Below, in pieces: positions 38,511 through 50,430 of a stretch of 64,000 nt of DNA (the first letter of the stretch is position 1; each line of letters starts with the position of its first letter). Under the pieces are notes generated by a model, which was not told where the DNA came from, did not search any database, and saw only the letters and a list, made by a program, of their open reading frames with translations. This DNA comes from Chlorobaculum tepidum TLS (lineage in GTDB: Bacteria > Bacteroidota > Chlorobiia > Chlorobiales > Chlorobiaceae), in NCBI RefSeq assembly GCF_000006985.1, contig NC_002932.3, forward strand, positions 62,001 through 126,000, in the 5' to 3' direction. A program made the translations under genes and the position numbers.

Positions 38511-39842
38511 TTATCGCTCGATCAGATCGCCAGCGGCGCGTCTGACCGAATAGGCATTCATCACATATTCATATCGGGCCTGCAAGTTCGCCAGCTCGGC
38601 TTCGGCCAGCGCCGCTTCGGCGTCGAGCAGATCGAGCGTGGTGGCCAGCCCATTGTCGTAGCGGATTCGCGCGTGTTTGGCCGCAAGATCAGCCTGCGAA
38701 ACCTGCAAGCGGGTGGTCTGGATTTTTTCGGCGCTGCTCTTCAGATCGTTGACCGACTGGCGCACCTCGGCCTGACTCACCTGCTCGGCGTCGAGCTGCT
38801 GCTGCTCCGCCGAGCGCTTCATCGCCGTAGCCTCCCTGAGCGCGGCGCTCTTCCTGAATCCATCAAAAATCGGCACCTGAAGCTCGACGCCCACCGCGAC
38901 GTTGGTGCGCATCTTGTCGAGGTCGGGCACATAGCCATTGGTGCTTCCCCACGAAGCGCTGCCTACGATCTTCGGCAGAAACTCACGGGTAGCGAGATTT
39001 TTTTTGTACGACGCCGCCTTGAAATTCTCGCGGGCGAGCATCACCTCCGGCCGGTGGTCGAGCGCCGAAGCGGCAAGCTTGTCGGCATCCATATCGGCAG
39101 CCGTAATATCAAACGACCCCTTCAGGCTCAGTGGCGCTTTTTCGTCGAGACCACAGAGGCGACGCAGCGTAATCTCCTGATTGCGGAGCTGGTTCTGGTA
39201 ATCGATCTCGCGATTGGCCGCGCCCGCCAGCCGCACCTGGGTCGTCAGCAAGTCGAAGCGGGTGGCTGCACCCTGGTCATAGCGCTTCTGCATGTGGTCG
39301 AGGTTCGTTTGCAGCGCGGCAACCTCCTTCTGCTGAACCCTGACCGCCTCCTGCAAAAAGAGCACCGAGTAGAACGCCTGCACGGTCGCCAGCGAAAGGT
39401 CGCGGAGGGTCATGTCCTGCCGGAGCCTTGCCGAGTTGCGAGCCGCTTTGGCCAGATCGACGGTGCTTGCGGTGCGCCCGAAATCGTAGAGCATCATCTC
39501 GGCGGTGAATCGCGCATTGTAATTGTTGTTCGGCATGAACTTCATGGCGAGGCCGCCGAAGGTCATTTCGGAGACCGGATCGAGGTAGGTGTAACCCGCC
39601 TTGCCCGAGATTTGCGGAAACCAGGCGCTGCGGCTTTCGGTGACTTTCGCGTCGGCAGCGTTCAACTCCTCCAAGGCCTGCCGGGCTTTCGGGTTGTGCT
39701 CGCGCGTCATGCGCAGCGCCTCGTCGAGTGTCAGCGGCGCGCCGCTGGTTTCAGCCGCCAGCAAAGGCTCGCCCGCCGAAAAGGAAACGGCGATCATGAG
39801 CAGGGCGGCGATGGTATTTCTTTTTTTCATAGTATGCGACAT
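38511..39842 (-). CDS. tolC: TolC-type outer-membrane efflux channel
   Basis: A 443-residue outer-membrane factor. A signal peptide (NTIAALLMIAVSFSAGEPLLA) precedes two TolC repeats of long helices and short strands; the opening LTLDEALRMTREHNPKARQALEE and the repeat near DLLDAEAALAEAELANLQARYEYVMNAYSVRRAAG are characteristic. It leads the minus-strand operon and faces the sigma-54 activator gene. A second ATG four codons on is a possible start. Confidence 0.93.
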   Translation of the reverse strand: MSHTMKKRNTIAALLMIAVSFSAGEPLLAAETSGAPLTLDEALRMTREHNPKARQALEELNAADAKVTESRSAWFPQISGKAGYTYLDPVSEMTFGGLAMKFMPNNNYNARFTAEMMLYDFGRTASTVDLAKAARNSARLRQDMTLRDLSLATVQAFYSVLFLQEAVRVQQKEVAALQTNLDHMQKRYDQGAATRFDLLTTQVRLAGAANREIDYQNQLRNQEITLRRLCGLDEKAPLSLKGSFDITAADMDADKLAASALDHRPEVMLARENFKAASYKKNLATREFLPKIVGSASWGSTNGYVPDLDKMRTNVAVGVELQVPIFDGFRKSAALREATAMKRSAEQQQLDAEQVSQAEVRQSVNDLKSSAEKIQTTRLQVSQADLAAKHARIRYDNGLATTLDLLDAEAALAEAELANLQARYEYVMNAYSVRRAAGDLIER

Positions 39843-39865
39843 GGTTAAATCGACAGGAAATCAAC

Positions 39866-39881
39866 ATCAATTTCCATGCCA
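39866..39881 (-). promoter_or_regulatory. Candidate sigma-54 (-24/-12) promoter for tolC-usp-emrAB
   Basis: Read on the minus strand: TGGCATGGAAATTGAT. It matches TGGCACG-N4-TTGCW at the GG doublet and the TTG, with GA in place of the -12 GC. Start of transcription would be about 39855, just ahead of the tolC ATG at 39842. The divergent neighbour encodes a sigma-54 activator, which supports the reading. Confidence 0.5.
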
Positions 39882-39962
39882 TAATTTCTTTTTCACGCCA
39901 AAGTTGCTTAACTCTTTTTTATTGTTTGACTTATCTGTCATGACCCGATTTCGCGGCTTTTG

Positions 39963-42134
<2,172 letters not shown>

Positions 42135-42233
42135 GCAAGGATTTGCTTACATTGACCCATATGCTTCTTTTTTTCAGTCTTATCGTTGCTTCCGGTTCTT
42201 TTGAAACAACGCCACCCCTAAATCAAAAAGATC

Positions 42234-43055
42234 ATGAAAACCATCACCCGTCGATTGTTTGCTGCCGTGCTTGTGCCGGGTCTGTTGTTGCTCTCGGCAT
42301 GCGGCAAGAAAGATTCCAGTGCTCCCGATTCTGCCGGTGTCGAGCATGCGGCTCCCGCCATAGCCGGTCCCTTTACCGGTGTACTTACCATGAAGACTAC
42401 CATACCCAAGGCCGGAACGAGCGATATGAAGCTTTACATCGGCCCGAAAGGGATGCGTGCCGAAAGCAAGACCAACATCGGTGCTCACGGCGGAGAGGTG
42501 TCCATGACCATCCTTTCGCTGAAGGACAGCCCCGACAAGATTTACATGATCAATGGCGCGACCGGCGCCTGCATGGAACTTGATGTGTCGAAGGTGAAAA
42601 AGCAGCCGGGCGGCGACCCGTACAAGAATGCCAAGATCGAAAATCTGGGCAGGGAGCGCGTCAATGGTTACGACTGCAACCATGTCAGGATTTCGTGGCC
42701 TGACAAACAGAACACCGTCGATCTCTGGGTGAGCAAGGATATTCTCGACTATTTCGCTTATGCCAAGATGCAGGGTTCGGATGACCAGACCGATACCCAG
42801 CTTGCCGAAAAGCTGAGGGCTGCCGGCCTCGACGGCTTCCCTGTCAAGACGCTGCTTTCTCCGGAAGGCGTGGTCACCGAGCTGGTCAAAGCTGAGCGCA
42901 CCACTCCGGACGACAAGCTCTTCGAGGTGCCAGCCAACTGCACGAAGATGGAGATTCCCGCCATTCCGGCCTCCCCGCAGGGCATGAGCAAGGAGGACGT
43001 GAAAAAGATGCAGGACTGGGCGCGCAAGATGCAGCAGCAGATGCCGAAGCAGTAA
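42234..43055 (+). CDS. DUF4412-like lipoprotein
   Basis: A 273-residue lipoprotein. The lipobox is LLLLSAC (Cys23). The mature part has paired beta strands with GPFTGVLTMKTTIPKAGTSDMKLYIGPKGMRAE, and GATGACMELDVSKVKK in the middle, resembling DUF4412. A charged Lys/Gln/Met-rich tail (VKKMQDWARKMQQQMPKQ) may interact with other proteins. Function unknown. It follows the sigma-54 activator by 100 bases and has a strong terminator. Confidence 0.75.
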   Translation: MKTITRRLFAAVLVPGLLLLSACGKKDSSAPDSAGVEHAAPAIAGPFTGVLTMKTTIPKAGTSDMKLYIGPKGMRAESKTNIGAHGGEVSMTILSLKDSPDKIYMINGATGACMELDVSKVKKQPGGDPYKNAKIENLGRERVNGYDCNHVRISWPDKQNTVDLWVSKDILDYFAYAKMQGSDDQTDTQLAEKLRAAGLDGFPVKTLLSPEGVVTELVKAERTTPDDKLFEVPANCTKMEIPAIPASPQGMSKEDVKKMQDWARKMQQQMPKQ

Positions 43056-43080
43056 TCAGAACAACGATGACATAATTGCC

Positions 43081-43117
43081 ACGAAACCCCCGCAACGTCG
43101 GGGGTTTCGCATTTTTT
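43081..43117 (+). terminator. Terminator after DUF4412-like gene
   Basis: ACGAAACCCCCGC with CGGGGGTTTCG around a short loop, followed by CATTTTTT. Confidence 0.9.
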
Positions 43118-43167
43118 GGCCGTTCGCAATCCTGGCGAGTGTGCCGAGGCTTTTTGGTGTGATGTTT

Positions 43168-44361
43168 TTACCCGCACACCTCGCGGATGGCGCGGGTGAT
43201 GATGGGAATGCCGCGTTCGATCTCTTCCGGGGTGTTGTTGCAGTAGGAGAGGCGCATGGTGTTGTTGCGTGTTCCTTGCGGGTCGAAGGTGCTGCCGGTG
43301 ACGAAGACCGCGCCGCCTTCGATGGCGCGCTTGAGTATTTCAGTGGCGTCGGCTCCCTCCGGCAGGGTCAGCCAGATGTAGAACCCGCCTTTCGGTTCGT
43401 TCCAGCGGACGTAGGCGGGCAGGTTGCTTCGCAGGGCTTTGACCATGGAGGCGGCGCGGCGCTTGTACTCTTCGCGCACCGAAGCGACGTATGTATCGAT
43501 CCTGCCCGAGCGGATGAATGCGTCGGCGATGACCTGGGTGAAGCTTGACGAACAGGCGTCGGCGGACTGCTTGATCAGCTCGCACTTTTCGTAGATTGCC
43601 TCTGGCGCCAGCATCCAGCCAAGGCGCAGGCCCGGGCCGAGAATCTTGGAGAAGGAGCCCATGTAGCAGACGTCGATGTCCTCCGGATCGATCGCCTTGA
43701 TGGGTTGCAGGGCTTCGCGGTGTTCGTCGCTGAACCAGAGGTCGCCGTAAGCGTCGTCTTCGAGCAGCGGAATGTCGCGCCCCTGTAACGCTTTGATCAG
43801 CTTCCTCTTGCGGTTGGTGCTGTAGAGCATTCCCGCCGGGTTGTGGAAGTACGGTGTGATGTAGAGAAACTTCGCCGGGTCGGGATTCTCCACCTCCTGA
43901 CGGAGCATGGCGATGTCGATGCCCGCTTCATCGACCGGCAGCGAGACGATCTCGGCTCCGCAGGCGCGGAACGCCGCGATGGCTCCGATGAAGCAGGGGT
44001 ACTCGGTCAGCACCCGGTCGCCCGGATCGACGAAAGCGCGGGCAAAAATACTCAGAGCCTGCTGTGATCCGGTGGTGATCATGAGGCGGTTCTTCTTGAC
44101 TGGCAGGCCTTTGCGTTCCAGAAAACCGCCAAGCGATTCGAGCAGTGAGGGCAGGCCGGGTGTCGGGCCGTACTGGAACGCGGCCTGTTTGGTTTTGGTG
44201 TCGAGGTTCCGGAACAGCTCCTCGACCTCATCGATCGGAAACAGCTCGTTACCCGGCATTCCTCCCGCAAACGAGAGAATATCAGGGCGAGAAGCGAGGC
44301 TCATTAGCTCCCTGATCGCTGAGGAGCGCAATGCAGAAACGGATTTCGAAAATCGTGGCAT
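43168..44361 (-). CDS. PLP aminotransferase class I/II (2-aminoadipate/MocR-like)
   Basis: A 397-residue fold-type I aminotransferase. Cofactor Lys is in YMGSFSKILGPGLRLGW, the Asp/Tyr pair is around LLEDDAYGDLWF, and the substrate carboxylate Arg near the C-terminus is in RLSYCNN. It resembles LysN-type and aromatic or aminoadipate aminotransferases without the MocR DNA-binding domain. It lies 24 bases after the ACT gene and probably ends the iorA-iorB-paaK-ACT operon, which would suit a role with aromatic 2-oxoacids. Confidence 0.88.
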   Translation of the reverse strand: MPRFSKSVSALRSSAIRELMSLASRPDILSFAGGMPGNELFPIDEVEELFRNLDTKTKQAAFQYGPTPGLPSLLESLGGFLERKGLPVKKNRLMITTGSQQALSIFARAFVDPGDRVLTEYPCFIGAIAAFRACGAEIVSLPVDEAGIDIAMLRQEVENPDPAKFLYITPYFHNPAGMLYSTNRKRKLIKALQGRDIPLLEDDAYGDLWFSDEHREALQPIKAIDPEDIDVCYMGSFSKILGPGLRLGWMLAPEAIYEKCELIKQSADACSSSFTQVIADAFIRSGRIDTYVASVREEYKRRAASMVKALRSNLPAYVRWNEPKGGFYIWLTLPEGADATEILKRAIEGGAVFVTGSTFDPQGTRNNTMRLSYCNNTPEEIERGIPIITRAIREVCG

Positions 44362-44385
44362 TGGGTTTCAATGATTGGCCTTTTC

Positions 44386-44814
44386 TCAGAGCTGGTACAC
44401 ATCGCCCGTCTTGAGCAGCTCCATCTTGTGCAGTTGCAGCACCTCGATGGCCTTCTGTGGCGTATCGGTTCGGATGACGGCGGTCGCCCGCCCTTCGCCA
44501 TTGGTAAAGGCGTACATGTACTCGATCGATATGCCGTTATCGGTCAGGATTTGCAGCGCATGGTGCAGCGCTCCCGGTTTGTTGGGCATGATCATGCCGA
44601 TGACGTCAGTGATCTTGACGGCAAATCCCTGCTCTTTCAGCACCTTTTCAGCCAGCTCCGGCTTGCCGGTGATGACACGCAGGATGCCGAAATCGGTTGT
44701 GTCGGCGATGCTGAATGCCGAGATGTTGATGTCGTTGTCGGCCAGGATGCCGGTCAGCTCGGTCAGTCTTCCGGCGCGGTTTTCGAGAAACACCGAGAGT
44801 TGTTTGATGATCAT
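44386..44814 (-). CDS. Tandem ACT-domain protein
   Basis: A 142-residue protein of two ACT domains: the first [24 protein letters not shown], the second [26 protein letters not shown] pairs bind amino acids and regulate metabolism. Similar ACT proteins are linked to paaK-like and ior genes, so it may sense aromatic amino acids. The ATG overlaps the paaK stop (ATGA). Confidence 0.88.
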   Translation of the reverse strand: MIIKQLSVFLENRAGRLTELTGILADNDINISAFSIADTTDFGILRVITGKPELAEKVLKEQGFAVKITDVIGMIMPNKPGALHHALQILTDNGISIEYMYAFTNGEGRATAVIRTDTPQKAIEVLQLHKMELLKTGDVYQL

Positions 44815-46130
44815 GGCGTCTCCTTGTGTTCGTTGAGTTTGCGTTTGTCCACGACGCGCTGTGCCTTGCCCTGGCTGCGTTCGATGGTGCCAGGTTCGAC
44901 CAGCCTGACATTTGCATGCAGGCCGAGGATGCTGGTCAGGTTGCCGCTGATGCGTTTGCGGAGACCTTCGAGCTCTTTGACTTCGTCGGAGAAGAACTGG
45001 TCTTCGACTTCGACCTGGATTTCGAGGGTGTCGAGGTTGTTCTGGCGATCGACCACGAGCAGGTAGTGCGGTTTGGTTTCGCTCATTTCGAGCAGCACCG
45101 ATTCGACCTGCGACGGGAAGACGTTCACGCCGCGAATGATGAGCATGTCGTCCGAACGCCCGACGCACTTCTCCATGCGCACCAGCGTGCGACCGCAGTC
45201 GCAGCGCTCGACGTGCAGGCGGGTGAGGTCGCGCGTGCGGTAGCGCAGGAGCGGCAAGGCCTCCTTGGTGACCGCGGTGAAGACCAGTTCGCCCAGCTCG
45301 CCGTACGGCAGCACCTCGCCGGTTTCAGGATTGATGATTTCTGGAATGAAGTGATCCTCGAAGACGTGCATCCCGTGCTGGATGCTGCACTCCATCGAGA
45401 CGCCCGGTCCGATCACTTCGGAGAGGCCGTAGATGTCGTACGCCTTGATTCCGAGGAGCTGCTGGATCTGCGAGCGCATCTCCTCCGTCCACGGCTCCGC
45501 GCCGAAGATACCCGCTTTCAGCTTGATCTTCGAGCGGTCGAGCTTCTCCTCCATGATGGCCTCGCCGAGGTATGCCGCGTAGGAGGGGGTGCAGGCGATG
45601 GCGGTCGAACCGAAATCCTCCAGCAGCTGGAGCTGCTTTTTGGTGTTGCCGCCGGAGATCGGGATGACCGACGCGCCGATTTTCTCGGCGCCGTAGTGCA
45701 GGCCAAGACCGCCGGTGAAGAGTCCGTAGCCGTAGGCGACCTGGATGATGTCGTGTTTCGTGACCCCGGCCATCGTGAGCGAACGGGCGACCACCTCGGA
45801 CCACATCATGATATCGTTATGGGTGTACCCGACCACGGTCGACTTGCCGGTGGTGCCGCTTGAGGCATGGAATCGCACGATATCCTGCTGAGGCACAGCA
45901 AACAGCCCGAACGGGTAGTTGTCGCGCAGGTCCTGCTTGGTGGTGAAGGGCAGCTTTTTCAGGTCGTCGATCGAGCGGATGTCTCCCGGCTCGATGCCCA
46001 TCTCCTGCAGCTTGTTGCGGTAGAATGGCACGTTGTAGTAGATCCGTTCGACCATTTGGCGAAGGCGTTCGCCCTGCAGCGATGCCAGCTGGTCGCGCCC
46101 CATGCATTCGTGATGCTCGTTCCAGATCAT
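44811..46130 (-). CDS. paaK: Phenylacetate-CoA ligase-type aryl-CoA ligase
   Basis: A 439-residue adenylate-forming enzyme of the PaaK family, with the AMP-binding loop in [17 protein letters not shown] and the second motif around [13 protein letters not shown]. The C-terminal hinge region contains [20 protein letters not shown]. No other phenylacetate catabolism genes are seen, so it more likely activates aryl acids for reductive carboxylation by IorAB, as proposed for methanogens. The start overlaps the iorB stop (ATGA). Confidence 0.92.
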   Translation of the reverse strand: MIWNEHHECMGRDQLASLQGERLRQMVERIYYNVPFYRNKLQEMGIEPGDIRSIDDLKKLPFTTKQDLRDNYPFGLFAVPQQDIVRFHASSGTTGKSTVVGYTHNDIMMWSEVVARSLTMAGVTKHDIIQVAYGYGLFTGGLGLHYGAEKIGASVIPISGGNTKKQLQLLEDFGSTAIACTPSYAAYLGEAIMEEKLDRSKIKLKAGIFGAEPWTEEMRSQIQQLLGIKAYDIYGLSEVIGPGVSMECSIQHGMHVFEDHFIPEIINPETGEVLPYGELGELVFTAVTKEALPLLRYRTRDLTRLHVERCDCGRTLVRMEKCVGRSDDMLIIRGVNVFPSQVESVLLEMSETKPHYLLVVDRQNNLDTLEIQVEVEDQFFSDEVKELEGLRKRISGNLTSILGLHANVRLVEPGTIERSQGKAQRVVDKRKLNEHKETP

Positions 46131-46717
46131 GGATGGTGAAGTTCGGTGTTGGAAAGCTGCAGTCCCTTGCGGAACGCCCTGATATTGATGTCGACGACCT
46201 CCTGCCCCTTGGTGCTGAAAAGCGCCTCGATGCTCGCTTCGAGTTTCGACGGCGCAATACCGGCGAATGGTGCTCCCGCACCCAGCATGACCATGTTCGA
46301 CGCCCTTGCGCTTCCGGCATCTTTGGCCAGATCGGCGGCATGAACCAGTACCGGACGACCGGTTTTGCCCAGTTCTGCTTCGATCTCCTCCATCGGCGGG
46401 TAGCCGGTCATGTTCACGAACGGATCGAGCGAGGTGACGATGCGTCCGTCAGGTGCGAGGTATGGAAGGTATCGAAGGGCTTCGAGCGGTTCGACTGAGA
46501 GGATGAGATCGCCCGTGCCGAGCCCGATGAGGTCGGCGAAGAGCTCCTGATCCGAAATTCGCAGATGTGACTGCACGGCACCGCCACGCTGGCTCATGCC
46601 GTGTACCTCCGCCTGGCGGATATTGAGTCCCTCATGGAGTGCCGCCCAGTCGATGACCGCGGCGATGCTGAGAATTCCCTGACCGCCGACACCGGCGAGA
46701 ATGATGTTTTTCTGCAT
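46127..46717 (-). CDS. iorB: Indolepyruvate:ferredoxin oxidoreductase beta subunit
   Basis: A 196-residue gamma-type subunit of 2-oxoacid:ferredoxin oxidoreductases. [17 protein letters not shown] is the signature, and [16 protein letters not shown] is the second conserved region. It pairs with IorA, encoded six bases upstream. The complex converts aryl pyruvates to aryl-CoA, or runs backwards with reduced ferredoxin. Confidence 0.94.
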   Translation of the reverse strand: MQKNIILAGVGGQGILSIAAVIDWAALHEGLNIRQAEVHGMSQRGGAVQSHLRISDQELFADLIGLGTGDLILSVEPLEALRYLPYLAPDGRIVTSLDPFVNMTGYPPMEEIEAELGKTGRPVLVHAADLAKDAGSARASNMVMLGAGAPFAGIAPSKLEASIEALFSTKGQEVVDINIRAFRKGLQLSNTELHHP

Positions 46718-46723
46718 GTTCGT

Positions 46724-48334
46724 TTACTGCGCTGATGCCGCGGCGCGGCGTTTTTTCTTTGCTGCCGTCTCGATGCACTCACGCTGGGCGATGACCACCG
46801 AGACGCCGTTGTACGCAAACTCGTCGCGCAGCACGGAGACGTTTTCGTGGAGATGCTGGCGCAGTGGCACGATGGTTCTGATGTGCGCCTCTTCGACGCC
46901 GAGGCCGATGCAGATATTCACCAGCTTCGAGCCGGAGGCCGACGAGCACTGCCCGCCGGTCATGGCGGTGGTGTTGTTGTCCGCAATGATCACCGTCACC
47001 GGTGTCCGGTCGTTGACCGCGTCGAGCAGGCCGGTCATGCCGGAGTGGGCGAAGGTCGAATCGCCGATGACGCATACGGCCGGCCTCAGTCCCGCATCTG
47101 CGGCACCCTTGGCCATGGTGATGGCAGCGCCCATGTCCACGCAGGTATGGATCGCGTTGTAGGGAGGCAGGGCTCCGAGCGTGTAGCAGCCGATGTCCGA
47201 AAAGACATGGTGGTCGGCGTTTTCTTTGATGGCGATGTTGATCGCGTCGAACATGTCGCGGTGTCCGCAGCCCTTGCAGAGCTCCGGCGGCCGTCCCACG
47301 ACGATCTCCGGCGTGGTGGCGGTCTCAGGCGGCTTTACGCCGAGCGCCGCAGCAACCAGGTCGGTGGTCAGCTCGCCGTCACGCGGTAGGGTCCCGTCCA
47401 TGCGCCCACGTACTTTCGCCGAACCGAAATAGCCTCGGAACAGCTCTTCGTAGACAGGATAGCCCTCCTCGACGACAAGCACCTCGGAGCAGGCCTCGAA
47501 CAGTTCGTTCACCTGCGTCCGTGGCAGCGGATACTGCCCGATTTTCAGCAGCCGGCATTCGATGCTGTGGGCTTTCCGTGCCTCCATCGCGTAATTGTAT
47601 CCGATGCCGAAAGCGATGATGCCAAGAGGGCCGTGCCCCTCGACTGGCTGGTTGAGAAACGACGACTCCGACAGCGCTTCGAGCATTGGCTGGAGGTCGA
47701 GCAGATGGCGGTACTGTACGCGGGCGTTTTGCGGCATCAGCACGAACCGGCCGGGCGCGTACTCGGCGCTGAGAGGATTCTGCTCCAGCGAGGCTTTCAG
47801 TTCGACGCCCGCGCGGGAGTGCGATAGTCGCGTCGTCATGCGCATGATGACCGGCAGGCGCACAGCTTCGGAGAGTTCGAAAGCGTGGAACATCGCGTCG
47901 TACAGCTCCTGCTGGGATGCCGGTTCGAGCACTGGCACCATGGCGAAACGCCCGTACACGCGGCTGTCCTGTTCGTTCTGTGACGAGTGCATCGACGGGT
48001 CGTCGGCCACGGCGAGCACCAACCCTCCGTTTACGCCCGTGATGGCCGAGTTCATGAAAGCGTCAGCAGCGACGTTCAGCCCGACATGCTTCATACACAC
48101 GAGGCTTCGCTTTCCGGCGTACGACATGCCGAGGGCCGCTTCGTACGCGGTTTTTTCGTTCGCCGACCAGGCGGAGCGGATGCCGCTTTGGCGAGCCGGT
48201 GCGGAGCGCTGGATGTATTCGGTGATTTCAGTGGACGGGGTGCCGGGATAGGCATAGACGCCGGACAGTCCGGCATCGATCGCGCCCTGCGCGACAGCCT
48301 CGGCACCAAGAAGAAGTAAGCGGCTACGATTCAT
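46724..48334 (-). CDS. iorA: Indolepyruvate:ferredoxin oxidoreductase alpha subunit, no ferredoxin domain
   Basis: A 536-residue thiamine-diphosphate enzyme subunit. The N-terminal pyrimidine-binding part (YPGTPSTEITEYI) and the C-terminal TPP part (ELCKGCGHRDMF, then GDSTFAHSGMTGLLDAV) are complete. Usual IorA proteins continue with two CxxCxxCxxxC clusters of a ferredoxin domain; here the protein ends soon after VSVVIAQREC with a Lys/Arg/Ala tail. The Cys pair in CKGCG may hold the proximal cluster. The stop is clean and iorB follows at once, so the short form looks genuine. First gene of the operon. Confidence 0.92.
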   Translation of the reverse strand: MNRSRLLLLGAEAVAQGAIDAGLSGVYAYPGTPSTEITEYIQRSAPARQSGIRSAWSANEKTAYEAALGMSYAGKRSLVCMKHVGLNVAADAFMNSAITGVNGGLVLAVADDPSMHSSQNEQDSRVYGRFAMVPVLEPASQQELYDAMFHAFELSEAVRLPVIMRMTTRLSHSRAGVELKASLEQNPLSAEYAPGRFVLMPQNARVQYRHLLDLQPMLEALSESSFLNQPVEGHGPLGIIAFGIGYNYAMEARKAHSIECRLLKIGQYPLPRTQVNELFEACSEVLVVEEGYPVYEELFRGYFGSAKVRGRMDGTLPRDGELTTDLVAAALGVKPPETATTPEIVVGRPPELCKGCGHRDMFDAINIAIKENADHHVFSDIGCYTLGALPPYNAIHTCVDMGAAITMAKGAADAGLRPAVCVIGDSTFAHSGMTGLLDAVNDRTPVTVIIADNNTTAMTGGQCSSASGSKLVNICIGLGVEEAHIRTIVPLRQHLHENVSVLRDEFAYNGVSVVIAQRECIETAAKKKRRAAASAQ

Positions 48335-48378
48335 CTGTGGATTCTAACCTGGTCAATTGACAAAAATCAGAAAAATTT

Positions 48379-48395
48379 TGATTCCAAAGGAATCA
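48379..48395. promoter_or_regulatory. Palindrome upstream of iorA
   Basis: TGATTCC-AAA-GGAATCA, perfect 7-bp arms, 45-60 bases from the iorA ATG. It is a plausible operator. The rest of the gap 48335-48651 shows only a hairpin CAGGGCGA/TCGCCCTG near 48588-48617 beyond the end of the ATPase gene, without a T-run. Confidence 0.4.
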
Positions 48396-48651
48396 TAAAA
48401 AACGATAAGACTGCTCTCCGCTTACAGAAGAGCTGTGAATAGCCGTTATGGTCGGAAAGATAGTGAGGCGGACGTGCTTTTCTGAGACGTTTCAAACGCA
48501 GAGAGGCGTTGTTGACATCATCGCCTGTGGATTTTGCGAAACCCATGACGATGAAGGCTCGTTCGGTTTGACTCCATGAGAATGGTCAGGGCGATCCTCT
48601 TTTGTTCGCCCTGCGAGTGTTGTGAATTTCGGGAATGGCGATTCCTTTAAC

Positions 48652-49848
48652 TCATTTTGCCGTCTCCTTCTTCCTGAACTCGATTGCCAGCCATTTTTCC
48701 TCGTATCCGGCGTGGGTGACTTTCATGCCGGCCAGGAAGGTTGGGAGGACGACACTTTTCTGGTGGTTGCCGATTCTGATCGTCAGCAAGTCGCCGACCT
48801 GCACGATGTTGGCTTCCATGCGGTTGTCAAAGACAAAGGGCAGGCGCAGCTTCATGACGTAATGCCCTTCGCCGGGCTTGACGATCTCTGTATGCTCTTC
48901 GTGGTAGAAGATGTCGAGCGGGTTGCGGTCGCCGTAAACTGTTTCGCCCACCTTTTTAAGCATCTCAAGACCGAGCACCTCGGTGCGGAAGAGCGGCACC
49001 CGGGTGATGGGAATCGGCCCGAAAGAGGATTCGATCTCTGCGATGTATTTTTTCTGAATCTCTTTCCACCCTTTGAAATACTGGCCGTCAACGTCGTCCA
49101 TGTAAACGCGGTTGATGACGATCTGATCAATCGTGATGTTGTACAGATTGAGGTAGGTGAGTGCCCGCATCGACTCCTTGACGACCATTTTCTCCGGATT
49201 CATGACAAGTCGCACGGTGGTTTTCGAGTTGTCCGACAGGAGTTCGATGATCCCTTCGACCGACGAAAAGAGGTGATCGACCTGGTCATAGACGTCGGTG
49301 TCGGGCACGAAGTCGTGCAGGCGGCTGATGCGTTTGGAGAGCGGCCTGATGACCGGCTTGACGACGTACTTCTCCATGTTGCGCATCAGCTTGAGCATCC
49401 AGCCGAAGGTTTCCGGAATGGAGAGCAGGCGCAAGGTTTCGCCGGTTGGCGCACAGTCAACCACGAGCAGGTCATACTCGCTGGACTCGTTGTAGCGCTT
49501 GATGTAGGAGAGCGAGAAAAGCTCCTCCATGCCCGGCAGAACGCCCATCTCCTCGACGTAAATTCCCTCGATGCCCTGCACCTCCATCAGGTGGGCGAAG
49601 TGTTCGCGCACCACCTCCCAGTTGAGCGACAGATCGCCGTAAACGCTCACCTCCTGGCCCCAGAGATTTTCGGCCACCTTCACCGGCGATGGGCCGAGTT
49701 CGATGTCGAAGGAGTCGCCGAGGCTGTGGGCGGGATCGGTCGAGATGACCAGCGTTTTGTAGCCGAGAGCCGCGGCTCTGACGGCGGTCGACGCCGCGAT
49801 GGAGGTTTTGCCGACGCCCCCCTTGCCCGTAAACACGATGTTTCTCAT
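48652..49848 (-). CDS. ArsA/Get3-family ATPase with HSP20-like C-terminal domain
   Basis: A 398-residue P-loop ATPase. The deviant Walker A is GKGGVGKT near the N-terminus; switch-region [13 protein letters not shown] and [14 protein letters not shown] follow. The last 90 residues are a beta-sandwich like ArsA_HSP20 ([31 protein letters not shown]). The arsenite-binding Cys set of classical ArsA and the zinc CxxC of Get3 are not evident. Chlorobi carry several such proteins of unknown task, possibly in membrane-protein delivery. It is divergent from the sulfide:quinone oxidoreductase gene. Confidence 0.88.
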   Translation of the reverse strand: MRNIVFTGKGGVGKTSIAASTAVRAAALGYKTLVISTDPAHSLGDSFDIELGPSPVKVAENLWGQEVSVYGDLSLNWEVVREHFAHLMEVQGIEGIYVEEMGVLPGMEELFSLSYIKRYNESSEYDLLVVDCAPTGETLRLLSIPETFGWMLKLMRNMEKYVVKPVIRPLSKRISRLHDFVPDTDVYDQVDHLFSSVEGIIELLSDNSKTTVRLVMNPEKMVVKESMRALTYLNLYNITIDQIVINRVYMDDVDGQYFKGWKEIQKKYIAEIESSFGPIPITRVPLFRTEVLGLEMLKKVGETVYGDRNPLDIFYHEEHTEIVKPGEGHYVMKLRLPFVFDNRMEANIVQVGDLLTIRIGNHQKSVVLPTFLAGMKVTHAGYEEKWLAIEFRKKETAK

Positions 49849-50430
49849 GCTGCCTCCTGTGAGGGAATTTTTTTGCCAATGTGCGGTCGTAACCTTTTAC
49901 AACCGATTCGGGGAGCTGATAATTTCTGTGGAAAGCAAGTGGGCCGCAGGCCGTTGCAGGGGCTGTTCGCGCGCAGCAACAATCGGAATGTCGTTATTTG
50001 AGAATACGTTGCAGGAGTGAGCCCGTGTACCTGCCCGGAAGTTGGTCGTTATGGGCGTCATTCTCAGGCACTTTTGAGGGCTGTTTCCCGTTTGTGCGAA
50101 ATCAGGAGCAATTTCCTTTCTCAATACGCCTCTTTTTTATGCTAAAAATGAGCAGGCGCTTGATTAATTATGAGCATATGGTTATAGTTGAGGCGCATGA
50201 CTTGCGGCATCCATTTCAGCCTTTTTGTTTCAGCAGCGAGCGAGCCGTTGCCGGAATTTTCAAGGATTATTATTGTTTCATGATCGCGGACATGCCTTCA
50301 CGTAATTATCAGTGTATCCATTTCGCTGCTCTGGCTGAGGTGTAGCCGTCGTTCTTTTTTCGGCCCGGGCAGGAGTGTTTGAGGTGTCTATTTGTTTTTA
50401 AATGGTTTAACAATGAAAATCTGACTCGTT
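49849..50430. other. Intergenic region between ArsA-like gene and sqr
   Basis: About 580 bases holding the divergent upstream regions of both genes. Several AT-rich stretches (TTTTTTATGCTAAAAATGAG near 50130-50150, TTTTTAAATGG near 50395) could contain promoters, but I find no confident -35/-10 pair. A 115-codon open frame on the plus strand looks unlike a protein. Confidence 0.5.

Noticed and set aside
48622-50001. 459-codon open frame antisense to the ArsA-like gene
   Set aside because: Covers a gene with clear P-loop motifs on the other strand; no start signal.
49998-50345. 115-codon frame in the gap before sqr
   Set aside because: Composition is irregular (many Phe, Cys, Met), no ribosome binding site and no recognisable pattern.
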